The position numbers and the translations under genes were made by a program. The notes under the pieces are model-generated. The model was given only the letters and a program-made list of their open reading frames with translations. It made no database searches and had not been told where the DNA came from. Shown piece by piece: positions 10,218 to 21,970 of a stretch of 64,000 nucleotides of DNA. This DNA comes from Mytilus trossulus (Eukaryota > Mollusca > Bivalvia > Mytilida > Mytilidae), in contig NC_086374.1 in the NCBI RefSeq assembly GCF_036588685.1, forward strand, positions 73,096,457 through 73,160,456. The letters are read 5' to 3'. Numbering within the stretch: the stretch's first letter is position 1; every line of letters starts with the position of its first letter.

Positions 10218-12240
10218 TTAAGGTTTATGTACCCTTCTGTGGCCATTTTTATACGAACTTTTCAAACTTCAATTGTATCAAAACTACAGATATAATGAAT
10301 AATAGTGATAGGCCATTGTGTACATATTCCAAGGGGAAACTTGATGCAAAGCATTATTTTTTACTGTTCCATTGCATTTAATAGAAAAAGAGGACTTTGT
10401 GGCAAATAAATCAAGATTTTTATAGAAAATCCACAGCCTTTATCCTTATACTCTCATATTTGGCAATTTGATGACTGATAGATATAGGATTATTGCATGC
10501 AGTGCTAGCATTAATTTCCTTAAAACAAGTTTATAAATGTAGTTATTGGTTAAAACAAATATAAATATGGCCAAAATCAAGTACACCTTTTAGGGTGCGC
10601 TCGACATTAGTGACTCAGCACGAGGTGTTTTGGAATTTACAGGTAGCTTAGAAACTTTTTGTAAAAAATAAACACTAGCACATCATAGAAAATCAAGTGA
10701 GTAATTTATGTTTCAAATTTTACAACAAAAAATCTCTATTAAAGGCTGTAGATTTTCTATAAAAATCTTGATTTATTTGCCACAAAGTCCTCTTTTTTCT
10801 ATCATATGCAATGAAACAGTAAAAAAAAAAGCTTTGCATCAATTTTCCCCTTGGAATATGTACTAAATGGCCTATCTCTATTATTAGCTCACCTGGCCCG
10901 AAGGGCCAAGTGAGATTTTCCCATCACTTTGCGTCCGGCGTCCAGCGTCGTCGTTAACTTTTACAAAAATCTTCTCCTCTGAAACTACTGGGCCAAATTA
11001 ATCCAAACTTGGCCACAATCATCATTAGGGTATCTAGTTTAAAAATTGAGTCCGGTGACCCGGTCAACCAATGGCCGCCATGGCTAAAAATAGAACATAG
11101 GGGTAAAATGCAGTTTTTGGCTAATAACTCAAAAACCAAAGCATTTAGAGCAAATCTGACATTGGTAAAATTGTTTATCAGGTCAAGATCTAACCGCTGT
11201 AAAAAATTCAGATGAATCGAACAACCCGTTGTTGGGTTGCTGCCCCTGAATTGGTAATTTTAAGGAAATTTTGCTGTTTTTGGTTATTATCTTGAATAGT
11301 ATTATAGATACAGATAAACTGACAAGGCAAAAATGTTCATCAAAATAAGATTTACAAATAAGTCAACAGGACCAAAATGGTCAGTTGACCCCTTTAAGAG
11401 TTATTGCCCTTTATAGTCAATTTTTAACCATTTTTTTGTACATCTTAGTAATCGTTTACAAAAATCTTCTCTGAAACTACTGGGCCAAAAAAAAAAAAAA
11501 CTTGCCCACAATCATCATTGGAGTATATAGTTTAAAAAGTGTGTCCGGTGACCCGGTCAATCAACCAAGATGGCCGCCATAGCTCAAAATAGAACATAGG
11601 GGTAAAATGCAGTTTTTGGCTTATAACTCAAAAACCAAAGCATTAAGAGCAAATCTGGCATGGATTTAAATTGTTTATCAGATCAAGATCTATCTGCCTT
11701 GAAAGTTTTAGATGAATCGAACAACTCGTTGTTGGGGTGCTGCCTCTGAATTGGTAATTTTAAGGAAATGTTGCTGTTTTTGGTTATTATCTTGAATAAT
11801 ATAATAGATAAAGATAAACAGTAAACAGCAATAATGTTCAGCAAAGTAAGATTTACAAATAAGTCAACACGACTGATATGGTCAGTTGACCCCTTTTGGA
11901 GTTATTGCCCTTTATAGTCAATTTTTTACATTTTTCATTAATTTTTGGTAGATTTTCAGAAAATATTTTCCACTGTAATAACTGGGCCACTTCATTATAG
12001 ATAGAGATAATTGTAGCAACAAGAATGTTCAGTAAAGTAAGATCTGCAAACACATCACCATCACCAAAACACAATTTTGTTATGAATTTATCTGTGTCCA
12101 TTGTTTAATATGCACATAGACCAAGGTGAGCGACACAGGCTCTTGAGAGCCTCTAGTTCATTGTATCTGTAGTTTTGATACAACCGAGGTTTGAAAAATT
12201 CATACAAAAATGGCTACAGAAGGGTACATAAACCTTAACA
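10218..12240. mobile_element. Fold-back element with 220-bp arms, right arm interrupted
   Basis: Left arm about 10218-10442. Its reverse complement is found in two pieces, 10740-10884 and 12157-12240. Rejoining the two pieces at ATTATT/CATTG restores the match to the left arm (shared blocks include ATTTGCCACAAAGTCCTC and CTGTAGTTTTGATAC). A copy of repeat C lies between the two pieces. No ORF is seen in the roughly 300-bp loop. Confidence 0.8.
10885..12156 (+). repeat. Dispersed repeat C, copy 2, inserted into a fold-back arm
   Basis: Starts AGCTCACCTGGCCCGAAGGG and ends GCTCTTGAGAGCCTCTAG. It carries two AAGATGGCCGCCAT-type blocks and two TTATTGCCCTTTATAGTCAA blocks. The exact borders are fixed by the interrupted inverted repeat around it. 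Confidence 0.85.
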
Positions 12241-12719
12241 GTTCAACATAAGAACAAATTAAAGATCGTTAAAAAAAGGCATAACTCTAACAAATCGATA
12301 TAAGTAGAAATGCATTTACATGTACAAATGTATATAACAAAAACAGAGCTTCAATTGAAAAAAAAAGTTTATGTGTTCCATCCATGGCAATGTCAAACAA
12401 ACAATTCGAAAATTAAAAATGACTGCTTCTCCTCACACAAACTTAAGGGGAAAGAGCAAAGATTAATTAAATTGCAGTCAAGATAATGATTAATCGGGTA
12501 GGTTGACAGTGCTTCTTGGTGACTCACTTTGTGAACTACATGTAGCAACGTAAAATCTGACCCATCTTTTCTCAATTTCTTTTCACATAACATGACCACT
12601 CAGGAAGATGTACTTTATTTTGTCACTTGACTTTATTTGTATTATTATTACAACTTATTATCTTAAACATTTTATGCTAGATGGCAGAATTTAAAAAAAA
12701 AGAAAGCAGCAACTAACTT

Positions 12720-13400
12720 ACTTATCCAAACGGCATGTGAACGTCATGCCACTTGTTATCAAACGTCTGTTGTCTGTCAACTATTACAAGTTCCAATTGA
12801 AACCAAAAATTAAAACAATCATTTTTGTAGAATATAGTTAATAATTGTGTCCACTGATTCAGGCACATGGCTACCAAGGCTATAATTGAATTTGGGATAA
12901 AAAGCGTGCATTGTCAACAGTTATAATCGAGTGACAAAAATCTGGCAGGACAGCAAATTCAAAATGTCCATTTTTCCCAAAACTTTAGACGGCTTGCTTA
13001 TACGTTTCAGCCCTTAAACGTATACTTGATCATTACGTTTGTTTGTTTGACTATCTTGAAGAAGCATGAAAATAATATTAAGAGGAACATTAAGCAGCAG
13101 GGTAAACATAGGAGGTATTTTCTTTAAAAGAAAATTATATTTTTTCTTGTATTTTTGCCAGAAAATTCAGTTGATAGTAAAAAATAATAATTGGCAAAAC
13201 TTATCAGCAGAACAAAATCTATATAATAAGTCAATATGGGCAAAATCATATATCAACTCTTCAAACGAGTTACTGGCCTTGAAAGACAATTTTGATTTCG
13301 TTTATCTTTTTTGCGAAAACAAGGACAAATGGAAGATATATTATAATGACGGGCAGAAATGTTCTAAATGAGATCTGCCTATTTCCCATTTACACCAAAA
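12720..13400 (+). repeat. Old, decayed copy of repeat C
   Basis: Weak but ordered similarity to repeat C: TTGTGTCCACTGATTCAGGC near 12846, ACATGGCTACCAAGG near 12866, AATAAGTCAATATGGGCAAA near 13227, GAGTTACTGGCC near 13267. The 101-codon ORF at 13066-13371 falls inside it and is best explained as decayed repeat. Confidence 0.5.
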
Positions 13401-13957
13401 CTCAAGAAAACTTCTTATGTGTGAGTGAAAATTAAGCCTGGTACAACCAATTTCGCGATTTCGCCCTTGAAAATATAAATGGGAGAAACGCTAAAAAGCA
13501 GAATTGACTACATCCGAATTCCATATATATATATAAGATTTATTGCCATTGATATTTAAATATTAAAATATACGATATTTTAAAGCATGAATTATTTTAC
13601 ATAGAATATGATACTTCTGTTGTACGTATGAAATTAAGTGACAGATGTATTTTTACAATTGAAGTTTCTTAAACTTATCTTTTTACACTTATTTATGTAT
13701 CTTATTGAACGCTTTCTATTAATCAATATATATAATACATTATGATACATTTTTTAGTATGAAACGACAGACAGCCATAAGTTTAATTCATGTTTATAAA
13801 TTAACGGTTTCGACACTTTGAATTGTCAGAAAAGAATGTTTTTAACCAAGAATAGACTCATATAGCTGTTTAGGCAAAACCATTCGTAACTTTTGGATCC
13901 TCCATGCTAGCTCTTCAACTTTTTATTTTTATTTTGTCTTTTAACCTTTTTTTATTC

Positions 13958-14003
13958 GAGCGTCACTGATAAGTCTGTTTTACACAGAACGCGCGTCTGG
14001 TGT
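13958..14003 (+). ncRNA. Hammerhead-ribozyme relic, type I with short stem III
   Basis: GCGTCA (13960-13965), CTGATAA (13966-13972), a poorly paired stem II region, GAAC (13987-13990), GCGCGTC (13991-13997), TGGTGT (13998-14003). GCGTCA can pair with TGGTGT as stem I, and GTC precedes the expected cleavage point. The core box should be CTGATGA and GAAA, so two conserved positions are lost. The family (hammerheads of mollusc Penelope-like and retrozyme elements) is from prior knowledge. Confidence 0.5.
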
Positions 14004-14084
14004 TAGGTTGTGTTTTTAGCCACATATTAAACGATACTGGTCAATTTCATTTAAATACACATAAGACTTTTTGGAGAAAAAATT

Positions 14085-14190
14085 GATTGCTTATATTGAA
14101 AATCACTGAAGGATGACTGGAGCGGGTCCCCTAACTCTAAGGCAGTCGGCGGGTTCCAACTTATAAAAATTTCTGGATCCGCCACTGATG
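14085..14190. repeat. Short dispersed repeat ending GGATCCGCCACTG
   Basis: AATCACTGAAGGATGACTGG and then AATTTCTGGATCCGCCACTG. A diverged copy lies at about 22150-22260, with GGCGGATTTAGCC, AATCACTGAAGAATGG and TTTCCGGATCCGCTACTG. No coding content. Confidence 0.55.
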
Positions 14191-14269
14191 TGCATTTCAC
14201 AATAACAAGGCGAATTCAAAACCTTCCTTCAAAACCCAGTATATGATATACATGTATATATGATTACCA

Positions 14270-15598
14270 CTAGACCTTTTCAACATCTCTCGACACCGAC
14301 TAATGACACCTACAGTTTACAGGTAAAATGGATGGGTCGTCTCAAAGACAAAAACCTTCATGATTATCAATACGTTACATATTGGATTGGCGTCCGCCGA
14401 TGTTATATATATACTCGGTGCAAGAAAATTGGTACCGTTAATTTTATTCAAAATATATATCAACCAAATAGATAAATAAATATATGTATCTGTCATATAG
14501 TTTTCTTATTTTGTATGTCTCATGTTGAATTGATTAAAACAAATTCAGCAACCATTCTGCATCCTGGTCCGCTTCTCTTCAATTTTATGATTATGTGAGT
14601 CTTTTACCAAATATTTGCCTCAAGCCAATAACGATTTATTTGATGGTGTAAAAGATTTGATAAAATTTCCAAAAATTATAAGAAAAAAGTAAATACTGGA
14701 CTGTCCGTATGTCCGTATCACACTTGTGAACACGACCAAATTGGTATTTTTCAACCGGTCTTCACCTTAGTTGATGTACATATCCAATTTCTGAATGGAT
14801 AATCACATATATATTTTGAAGGTCTAATGAAAATATCACATCTATTTTTTTTTTTTTATCAACGGCGGATTTCTCCGCTTCAAGATATTTTATTAGAGTT
14901 GGTGTTTTCACGATGAATTTTAAAGAAAAAAAATATAATTGACTTCTTGTTTTAATGTTACAACATCTAAGCAGTACATATTTTTTTACATACATGCCTA
15001 TGGAATTTATATTTCAAGTCAGTGTTAGTTAACACTATAGAGCTAGTTGACATTGCAAAATCAATATGGTCAGTGCTAAGCAGGGGCTTGGATACCAACG
15101 GCTGATGTCCCGAAAACAACATACCTTGTCCCTTCGTCATATTGTTCTTCCCCTGTTCCTGGAAATGACCTTTCGATTTCTTACAAACATTTGAAACACT
15201 GTCATTGCTGTATTTTGTTTTGTTTTCACCGGGTCAGAATGTGTTTCTCTATATCCATTTTGCGGAACAAAGTTTTGTACCTTTTCAGACACTTTAGAAA
15301 CATGTGCCGCCTTTGTCAACAGACATAATAATTGTTAAATTAAATTTTAACCACAATTAAGCATGATTTGTTCTTTAATTTTTCACCAGGACAGCTAGAA
15401 GCTCAACGTCTCAAAAGATAAACTATAAAAAAAAAATCAATGCTATTTGGACTTTGTAGAAAAATTGTATCATTGTCAATGAAAGTTATAAAATCAATAA
15501 TTATTTCATTTTTTTTTTATTTTTGAGACGACCCTTCACATTTTACCTGTCGTAGTCGTTCTCAACTGTAGGTGTCGAGAGATATTGAAAAGGTCTAT
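14270..15598. mobile_element. 1.3-kb element with about 80-bp terminal inverted repeats
   Basis: 14272-14350 (AGACCTTTTCAACATCTCTC, GACACC, CAGGTAAAATG, GGGTCGTCTCAAA) recurs in reverse complement at 15520-15597, with one small gap of about 11 bases on each side at different places. The interior is AT-rich. The ORFs at 14260-14475 (+) and 15137-15319 (-) have no recognisable motif. Probably a non-autonomous DNA transposon. Confidence 0.65.
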
Positions 15599-17169
15599 TA
15601 ATGACTTCATCGTAAACTAATCGATAGTTAAATGTAATGGGGGTATAATTTTATTGAAGCATAACAAACTATACCTGTACACAAATAAACACATGTTTTC
15701 AACTGATTTAAACTGTTATATCATGTGGCTCTTAAAATGTTTGTTTTTACAGACGATCATTTCTATACACATGAATTAGATTGACGAGTAGCGACAATTA
15801 CTTGTATATAATATCTGATGTTATCCAAATTTGGAGTTTTCTTAATTCTTGTCAAAGTATGCTCATCGATAAATCGTAAGTATAATGTTGCTCAATACTG
15901 AACGGTTATTTATAGTCTTTTGGTTTAGCACTAGACACTGTGCATGCCACACCCCTAGCCATGGGTTGGAGATTGAAGCCTAATTATTAAACCCAGACGG
16001 TCATATGGCCACAATTACCCATCATCTCCCCCCTTTTTTTCAGAGAAACTTTAGCTATGTCCTCGATTCATTGTATGAAATGATTGTATGGTGCACGTGT
16101 CTGTCTTGCAGGGTTCTTCTGACCTTGATCCCCCTTTTCATGGTTCATTGTTAAACGTTAAGCTTGTCAGGTCGGTTCGCTGTTTAGATACTACGAACAC
16201 AAGGTTAACTAATCTATTATACTTGGTGTATGCAATGATTGTAAAGTGAACATGTCCGTCTGGCAGGAATGGATTCATATGACCTTGACTTCAATTGATC
16301 ATAACTTATAATAAAGTGTATTTGATGGCGTAAGTAAAATTGTTAATCGACTATTTTCAACAGAAGTTCAATATTGACCAATAAAGCAGACAAGACATTT
16401 CAACGTATGCGCACTTTGTCAGTTTATGAAGTGGCCCTAAGTTGTGATACAAACCATCAGTTTTAACGAATTTAATATACTTTTACCTGGTTTTTTTTCT
16501 TCATTAAAATTACACTTTTTCTACAGCATATTTATGAGAAACAATTGTCTGACAATGGAGATCCGCAAACTTGTACGTCTGTTCATTTCTAATATCTATG
16601 ATAGCAATATATGCCTTATCATCGGGAAAATGTAAAATAGTTCAACGTTTCACCAGTGAAAGTCGTAGGGTCATTATGTGGTTAAAATAAACAATTTCTC
16701 TGAAATACAAAACTAAATATTTGTACATTGAACACAAAAATAAATATAGTTGAATGGTATATATAGATCATTTACATCTTAAAAGTAAAACACCACGTGA
16801 CGGCACTTTTCTGGATAAAACAGTTTTGAATAATGTGTGCCTTTCAGATGATACTTTCAGTAATCAATCAGAAAACAGTTATATTTTAAAATTGTATATT
16901 GGAACTCATTTGCTAAGTAGCATGTTGATTGTAATTAGAGCAATTCATAAAACATTTTTTTGTAAAACACTCACATCATTAGCTTCATGATACGATCTTA
17001 GAAAAACAATAAAACAGATCATATTTCGTATACTAATTTCATGGCTGACTGATTACTAGAAACCTAGTGTCCATTGCTTCCATGGTTCAACCACTGCGTG
17101 AAAAACATTTTGTGTTGTCCTGTGAATTTCAAACTTATAGGGAATAATGTGATATTAACTTTATATATC
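15599..17169. other. No gene; contains a dispersed repeat (16040-16440)
   Basis: About 16040-16440 has two tandem blocks with ATGATTGTA, GTGTCTGTCTTGCAGGG and GACCTTGA, the same family as 24070-24560 and 22980-23060. The remainder, including the short ORFs at 16444-16635 and 16754-16990, shows nothing recognisable. Confidence 0.5.
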
Positions 17170-17340
17170 AAGGGGTATAGTCCATCAGCTGGTAGGGCAA
17201 CAATTCAGTTCTGTGTTACACCCCAGGGTACCGCAATTATTTTGTATAAATTTAAAAAGGAATATCTGAAGAATATTTTAAGAGGTGTTAGACTTTTGAA
17301 AAAGTGTCCAAAAGGGGTTGAAAGGGGACTTATTTATTAA
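17170..17340 (+). repeat. Dispersed repeat, inverted relative to 20640-20845
   Basis: Shares GTCCATCAGCT, TGTGTTACACCCCAGGGTAC, AAGGTGTTAGACTTTTGAAA-like and AAAAGTGTCCAAAAG blocks with the reverse complement of 20640-20845. An 88-codon ORF (17074-17340) runs through it. The minus-strand ORF 20642-20869 reads a different frame, so neither is supported as protein. Confidence 0.6.
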
Positions 17341-17834
17341 AGGGTATATCAAACCATTTGTTTTGCACATATTTACAAAAAAATGTAAAAATAACCAAGT
17401 ATTAAGAACTATACTGTTTATTAAATGGAGCACATCCTATCTTATTAAAACGCAGGCTAATTTTTAGTTAATTTTTAAATCGTAGAGGACGAAGAATAAA
17501 AGGGGGAGGGTAATTTCCAAAAGTTATGATTTTGAATGAAAAGTAGCATACGTACTAATTTTCTTGATAAAATGGTATATGTTTTCACATTGAAACATAG
17601 ATAATAAAGTAAATAAAAGCTGTTGAAAAAAATCAAAGGTTAGAAACAAAACAAAGAATCAACGAAAAACACAAACATAAGCAACCAGAAATGCACGATT
17701 CTGTCACAAATTTATACATCACATTCATGAAATAACTCACATATCAAAACACACAAAACTGTCAGGGTTTCTAGATTTCTATTTTTTTTTAAATTGAACA
17801 ATCGAATCACTATATTTTAAGGTCACGCAGAAGG
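17341..17834. other. Nothing recognised
   Basis: AT-rich, no ORF of note and no match to the other repeats in the window. Confidence 0.4.
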
Positions 17835-19800
17835 TCAATCCGTAGAATCATCATCATTTTGGTCACCTGCATCTACCGAATTATCATTTCCATCATCTTC
17901 GTCGTCATCGTTAGCAATATCAACCTTGTTGAACACATGCACATCTTTTTTTTGCACAACCAGCTTTACATGAACAGCACATCAGAATTATCAAAGCATC
18001 TAACGCTGGTTCGTCTAGCAAATTGATACTGATCAAAGCGCTCTAAACAATCCAACCATATAGTTGTTTGGCAACAGACCAGTGTTGTGTTTAAGAGCAG
18101 ATTTCCAAATCTTCGTCTGAAAGTTGGCTTGTGTAATGTGCTTTAACATTGCATCTTTTGCATTTCAAAACGTTCTGATCTTTATTCATCGATATTTTTA
18201 ATTGCGTAGCCATATATAGAACAACTCTTCACCAACATATTCAAAGGTTTCAACAAGATGGAGTATACCTTCTGTAAACTCCACATAACGTGTCAAAAAG
18301 CCGAATGCTTTACTTATTTTCTTTACCAGACAAAAGTCTTATTGAATCACAACCTGTATTGGCGTGAAATCCTGGCAGTTTTCTACAAACATTCTCACCA
18401 AATTTCGCACACATTGATTGCACATTTAATAATCTGCATTTGGTAGATGTATCTGTCAGACTTACAATGTTAGAATTGATATGCAACTGTGAAAATAGTT
18501 AGCCAATACTTCCACATCAGTGTCAGAAGGTTTTTTTAACAAGGGAGTCGTAACCTTTGTCAGCCGCGTGTTTTTGCATTAAGAAACATTTTTTTGTCGG
18601 CTTCTTCCTGTTAGATTATAAGCTAAAACCATTCTACGCTATTTCATTTGCAACATATATTTTGTGGCACATACTTCCATGTGACACAAATAAATCAATA
18701 CATTCAAGTGTAAATCTAAAGGATTGTTTACTCTTTTCAAATCCAAAAAATTCAACAAAAGCAACTTTGTTTCCCCCAACTAACAAACATTTCTTCCATT
18801 CCCAAGAACACGATTGTGATGGTTTAGAACTAATCGTAATGATTTGCACTCCCAAGGACCTGCCATTCTAATTTCTTTATGAATATTGTGGGATACTTAT
18901 CAGTGACAAAATCAATGCGGGAGCACTTTTCGAAACTAAAAGGATGGTTTTTAAAATAATAATTGCCAAATCGAAAAAAAAGTGCTTGATGTACAGTAGT
19001 TGTCGTTTGTTTATGTAATATATACGTGTTACTCGTTTCTCGTTTTGTTTATATAGATTAGACCGTTGGTTTTCCCGTTTGAATGGTTTTACACTAGTAA
19101 TCATGGGGCCCTTTATAGCTTGTTGTTCGGTGTGAGCCAAAGCTCCATGTTGAAGGCCGTACTTTAACCTATAATGGTTTACTTTTTAAATTGTTATTTG
19201 GATGGAGAGTTGTCTCATTGGCACTCACACCACATCTTCCTATATCTATTGGTATCCTAGTAATGGTTTGAATAAGTGCCATGTCATTAAATATCCACAT
19301 GCTTTCCTAAGGAATGAGCCTTTTTGAAAAGACCACTCAGGACAGATTTTAATTTTCCATTACATGTGTACCATCAAAGTTTGCAAGAGACATTGGAAGA
19401 GGACCTAACTCAAACTGGAGAACCAACTATCTTGTCTGGGCTATGACAAGCAGGCGACATTTTTTTTCATCTGCTCTCAATGTTTTGTTGTTCCTATCAG
19501 CCATTAACTGCTTGCCTTTTATTTCCTTTTTTAAAAATGTAAGCAATGATTTTCTTTTGAGTGCTTTGAAGATATCGGTTGACTTTTGAATAAGCCGTTC
19601 CGTAATGAAAATTTGTGAAGTAAATTTTCCCTTTTCATACGCGTTTAGAAGGTCGCACATTAATTCCGAAGAAGCAACATAACCCGAGAACAAGCCATAT
19701 AACTGCTCAGATGTTGTAATGGAATTGGCCAGCTTTGCAGTGTCTGAAACAATTTCAAAACAACAGTTTGGTCTCGCTTCATTCGAGTTTATCTGAGTTC
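17835..19800 (-). pseudogene. Broken multi-copy ORF with Cys-rich C-terminus
   Basis: Read from 19800 down. N-terminal part (19427-19693 and upstream): LLNAYEKGKFTSQIFITERL, then LKRKSLLTFLKK, LRADEKKCRLLVIAQTR, and after a stop ELGPLPMSLANFDGT. Middle: KKPSDTDVEVLANYFHSC at about 18540-18480 and KDAMLKHITQANFQTKIWKS near 18150. C-terminus at 17921-18000: ILMCCSCKAGCAKKRCACVQ, then an acidic tail (DIANDDDEDDGND) ending at TGA 17835-17837. The order and spacing match a large family of repetitive mollusc and cnidarian ORFs that I recall with a DTDV-VL motif and a tesmin/CXC-like Cys cluster; its function is not established. Several stops and frameshifts break it, and repeat A (18995-19240) is inserted in it. 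It is not expressed as one protein. Confidence 0.65.
18995..19240 (+). repeat. Dispersed repeat A inserted into the broken ORF
   Basis: CATGGGGCCCTTTATAGC, TTGAAGGCCGTACTTTAACC, then GAGAGTTGTCTCATTGGCAC and CACCACATCTTCC. It separates the N-terminal and middle parts of the minus-strand pseudogene. Confidence 0.75.
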
Positions 19801-20639
19801 TTTGGGGGCGAATGTTTCAGGGTTAAACATTCCTACCGAATCTCGACATTTTAAGGATATTGAAGCTCTTTCATGTGCATGATTTTAGCAACCAACGTTT
19901 ATCAGAATCTTTATTTTAAACTGAAACCAACAAAACTAATTTTTTTTTGTATCTCTAAGAAACTTAAGAAAGTAAAAAGTATTGCTAAATCCCACAACTG
20001 ACTATTTGACGTTCGTTCAAAGCGATGTTTGTCGATTGAATGACTTAACATTCTTAAGTCAATCACTACATAGCTAAAACACAAAATGTTATCAAGCACA
20101 CCTTTATTGAGTTCGATAGAGTGCACCTTTTCTGAACGCACAAAAAATCCCCTTAATTTGTAATGTTTTCATAAATATTTCGTTTTACATTCACTTTTTA
20201 AAATAATTTGTCTCACAAAAACATCTGACAATTAAAAGTTTGTTTTCAGTTGCATTTTTTGATAATTGATAATGCTTATGTGTGAATGCATTGTACATGT
20301 TGTATACCGAATCAAAGACGGTAATTTGATGATTTCCGGTATTTCATGAGTATATGCACGTACATATATTTTATAAAATAATTCATATTTTAGACGATAT
20401 ATCAATACTGATAATGATTTAAACATTGCATAAGGATTAATTCTCAAGTTTAATTACCTACAACGTGTAATTGTTTAACGAATTTCTTTATGAAAGGAGA
20501 AAATATGCCTTAATTTGAACCCAAAAATTCGGATTGTTTGTAATGTTTTTTAATATTAGTTTTGTATCTGTTTTAGTTGTTTAAACCTATACTTTATTTT
20601 TTTTTAATCTCTATATATTAAAAACTTTAATTAAAAATT
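19801..20639. other. No gene recognised
   Basis: Short minus ORFs at 19911-20141 and 20232-20447 lack recognisable motifs. The first may be a decayed N-terminal extension of the neighbouring pseudogene. Confidence 0.35.
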
Positions 20640-20845
20640 ACTTAGTCTGATTGCTTAATGAGGGGACCATTGGAAGGGACGTTTTTAATCCTCTTTTGGA
20701 CACTTTTTTTTAGTCTAACACCTTGTATTCTATCAATAAGAAGATGAAGTTGAATTCTATCCAAAAAAAATCGCGGTACCCTGGGGTGTAACACAAACTC
20801 CTTAACTAGCGCGCTTTTGAGAACTAGCTGATGGACTAGTACAAT
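20640..20845 (-). repeat. Inverted partner of 17170-17340
   Basis: Minus-strand reading shares TGTGTTACACCCCAGGGTAC and AAAGTGTCCAAAAG with 17170-17340. It abuts the long hairpin at 20846. Confidence 0.6.
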
Positions 20846-21270
20846 CAAAACCACGTGATGGATATACACACACCTGAAGTAACAGTCAAGCAGACCGCTT
20901 GAAAGGTAAGTAGTCGTATTGACTTGTTTATATCAATAAAATTTAATAAATAAGGTAGTGCACCGAATGTCGAATACTATCTAGTTTTGAAATACCCAAT
21001 TATCCTTGCTGGAAAGCGTGCAGCTAATGCTAACACTTCGACACAGTTCTAAAATTTCACCAGATAACTGTGTCGAAGTGTTTGCAATAACTGCACGCTT
21101 TCTAGCAAAAACAATTGTGTTTTTTTAAACTACATACTATCCGACATTCGGTGTGCCAACTTATTAATCAAAATTTAATTGAAGGAAATGCAACTACTAA
21201 CCTTTCAAGCGGCGAGTTCAACTGTAACTTCCGGTGTGTGTATATCCATCACGTGATTTTGATTGTACCC
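20846..21270. repeat. Long imperfect hairpin, two arms of about 210 bp
   Basis: Left arm 20846-21055 and right arm 21056-21270 are reverse complements over almost their full length. Paired blocks include the outer TATATCCATCACGTG (34 of 35 bases match with flanks), ACCTTTCAAGCGG, CGACATTCGGTG, ACTGTGTCGAAGTGTT and CTGCACGCTTTC near the centre. The loop is only a few bases. No coding content. Confidence 0.85.
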
Positions 21271-21709
21271 CTTGTATATGTTCACACATGTTCCTTGTAA
21301 GGGATACATGGTCGTTAGCATTGGTTCATTTGATCACAACCTTATTTCATTAGTGATCAGGTCAAGTCCGTATCTTATATAATATAAGCAGAAGGTCAAC
21401 AATACACAGGCACTTGTCTCTAAAAAAAATGTCCTATATACCCTTAAGTTATATTAAGGTATACTAGAACACACCCGCGAAATCGCGGGCATTCAGAGCG
21501 TATTTGAAAGGATGTAAAGTGTTGTAGGAAGAATTTTGTAAAAGATTTAATGACTTGAGAATATCAGGAAAAGTATCAAAAGTCATAGGTACTTAGGGAC
21601 AGGGAAATGTTTTTATTTAACCCTCCTCCTTTGTTTCCAAAATTCCCATTTTTTTTCTATTAATTTCATTATGAACATACATTTAGTGTAATACATGTAT
21701 TATGAACAT

Positions 21710-21970
21710 TCCAGTCAGGAGCCTGTAATTCAGTGGTTTAGTGATATTTGTTTTTCGTTCATAATTTTGTACATAAATAAGGCTGTTAGTTTTCTCATTT
21801 GAATTGGTTTACATTGTCATTTCGGGGCCTATTATATCAGACTATGCAGTATCGGCTTTTGCTTATTGTTGAAGGCCGTAAGGTGACCTTTAAATGTTAA
21901 TTTCGGTGTCATTTTGGTCTGTTGTGGAGAGCTGTCTCATTGACATTCATACCACATCTTCTTTTTTTTT
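21710..21970 (+). repeat. Dispersed repeat A, long plus-strand copy
   Basis: TTTCGGGGCCTATTATATCA, GTTGAAGGCCGTAAGGTGAC, then GAGAGCTGTCTCATTGACAT and ACCACATCTTC. This is the longest copy in this orientation in the window. Confidence 0.75.

Noticed and set aside
13066-13371. 101-codon ORF
   Set aside because: Lies in a decayed copy of repeat C and shows no protein motif.
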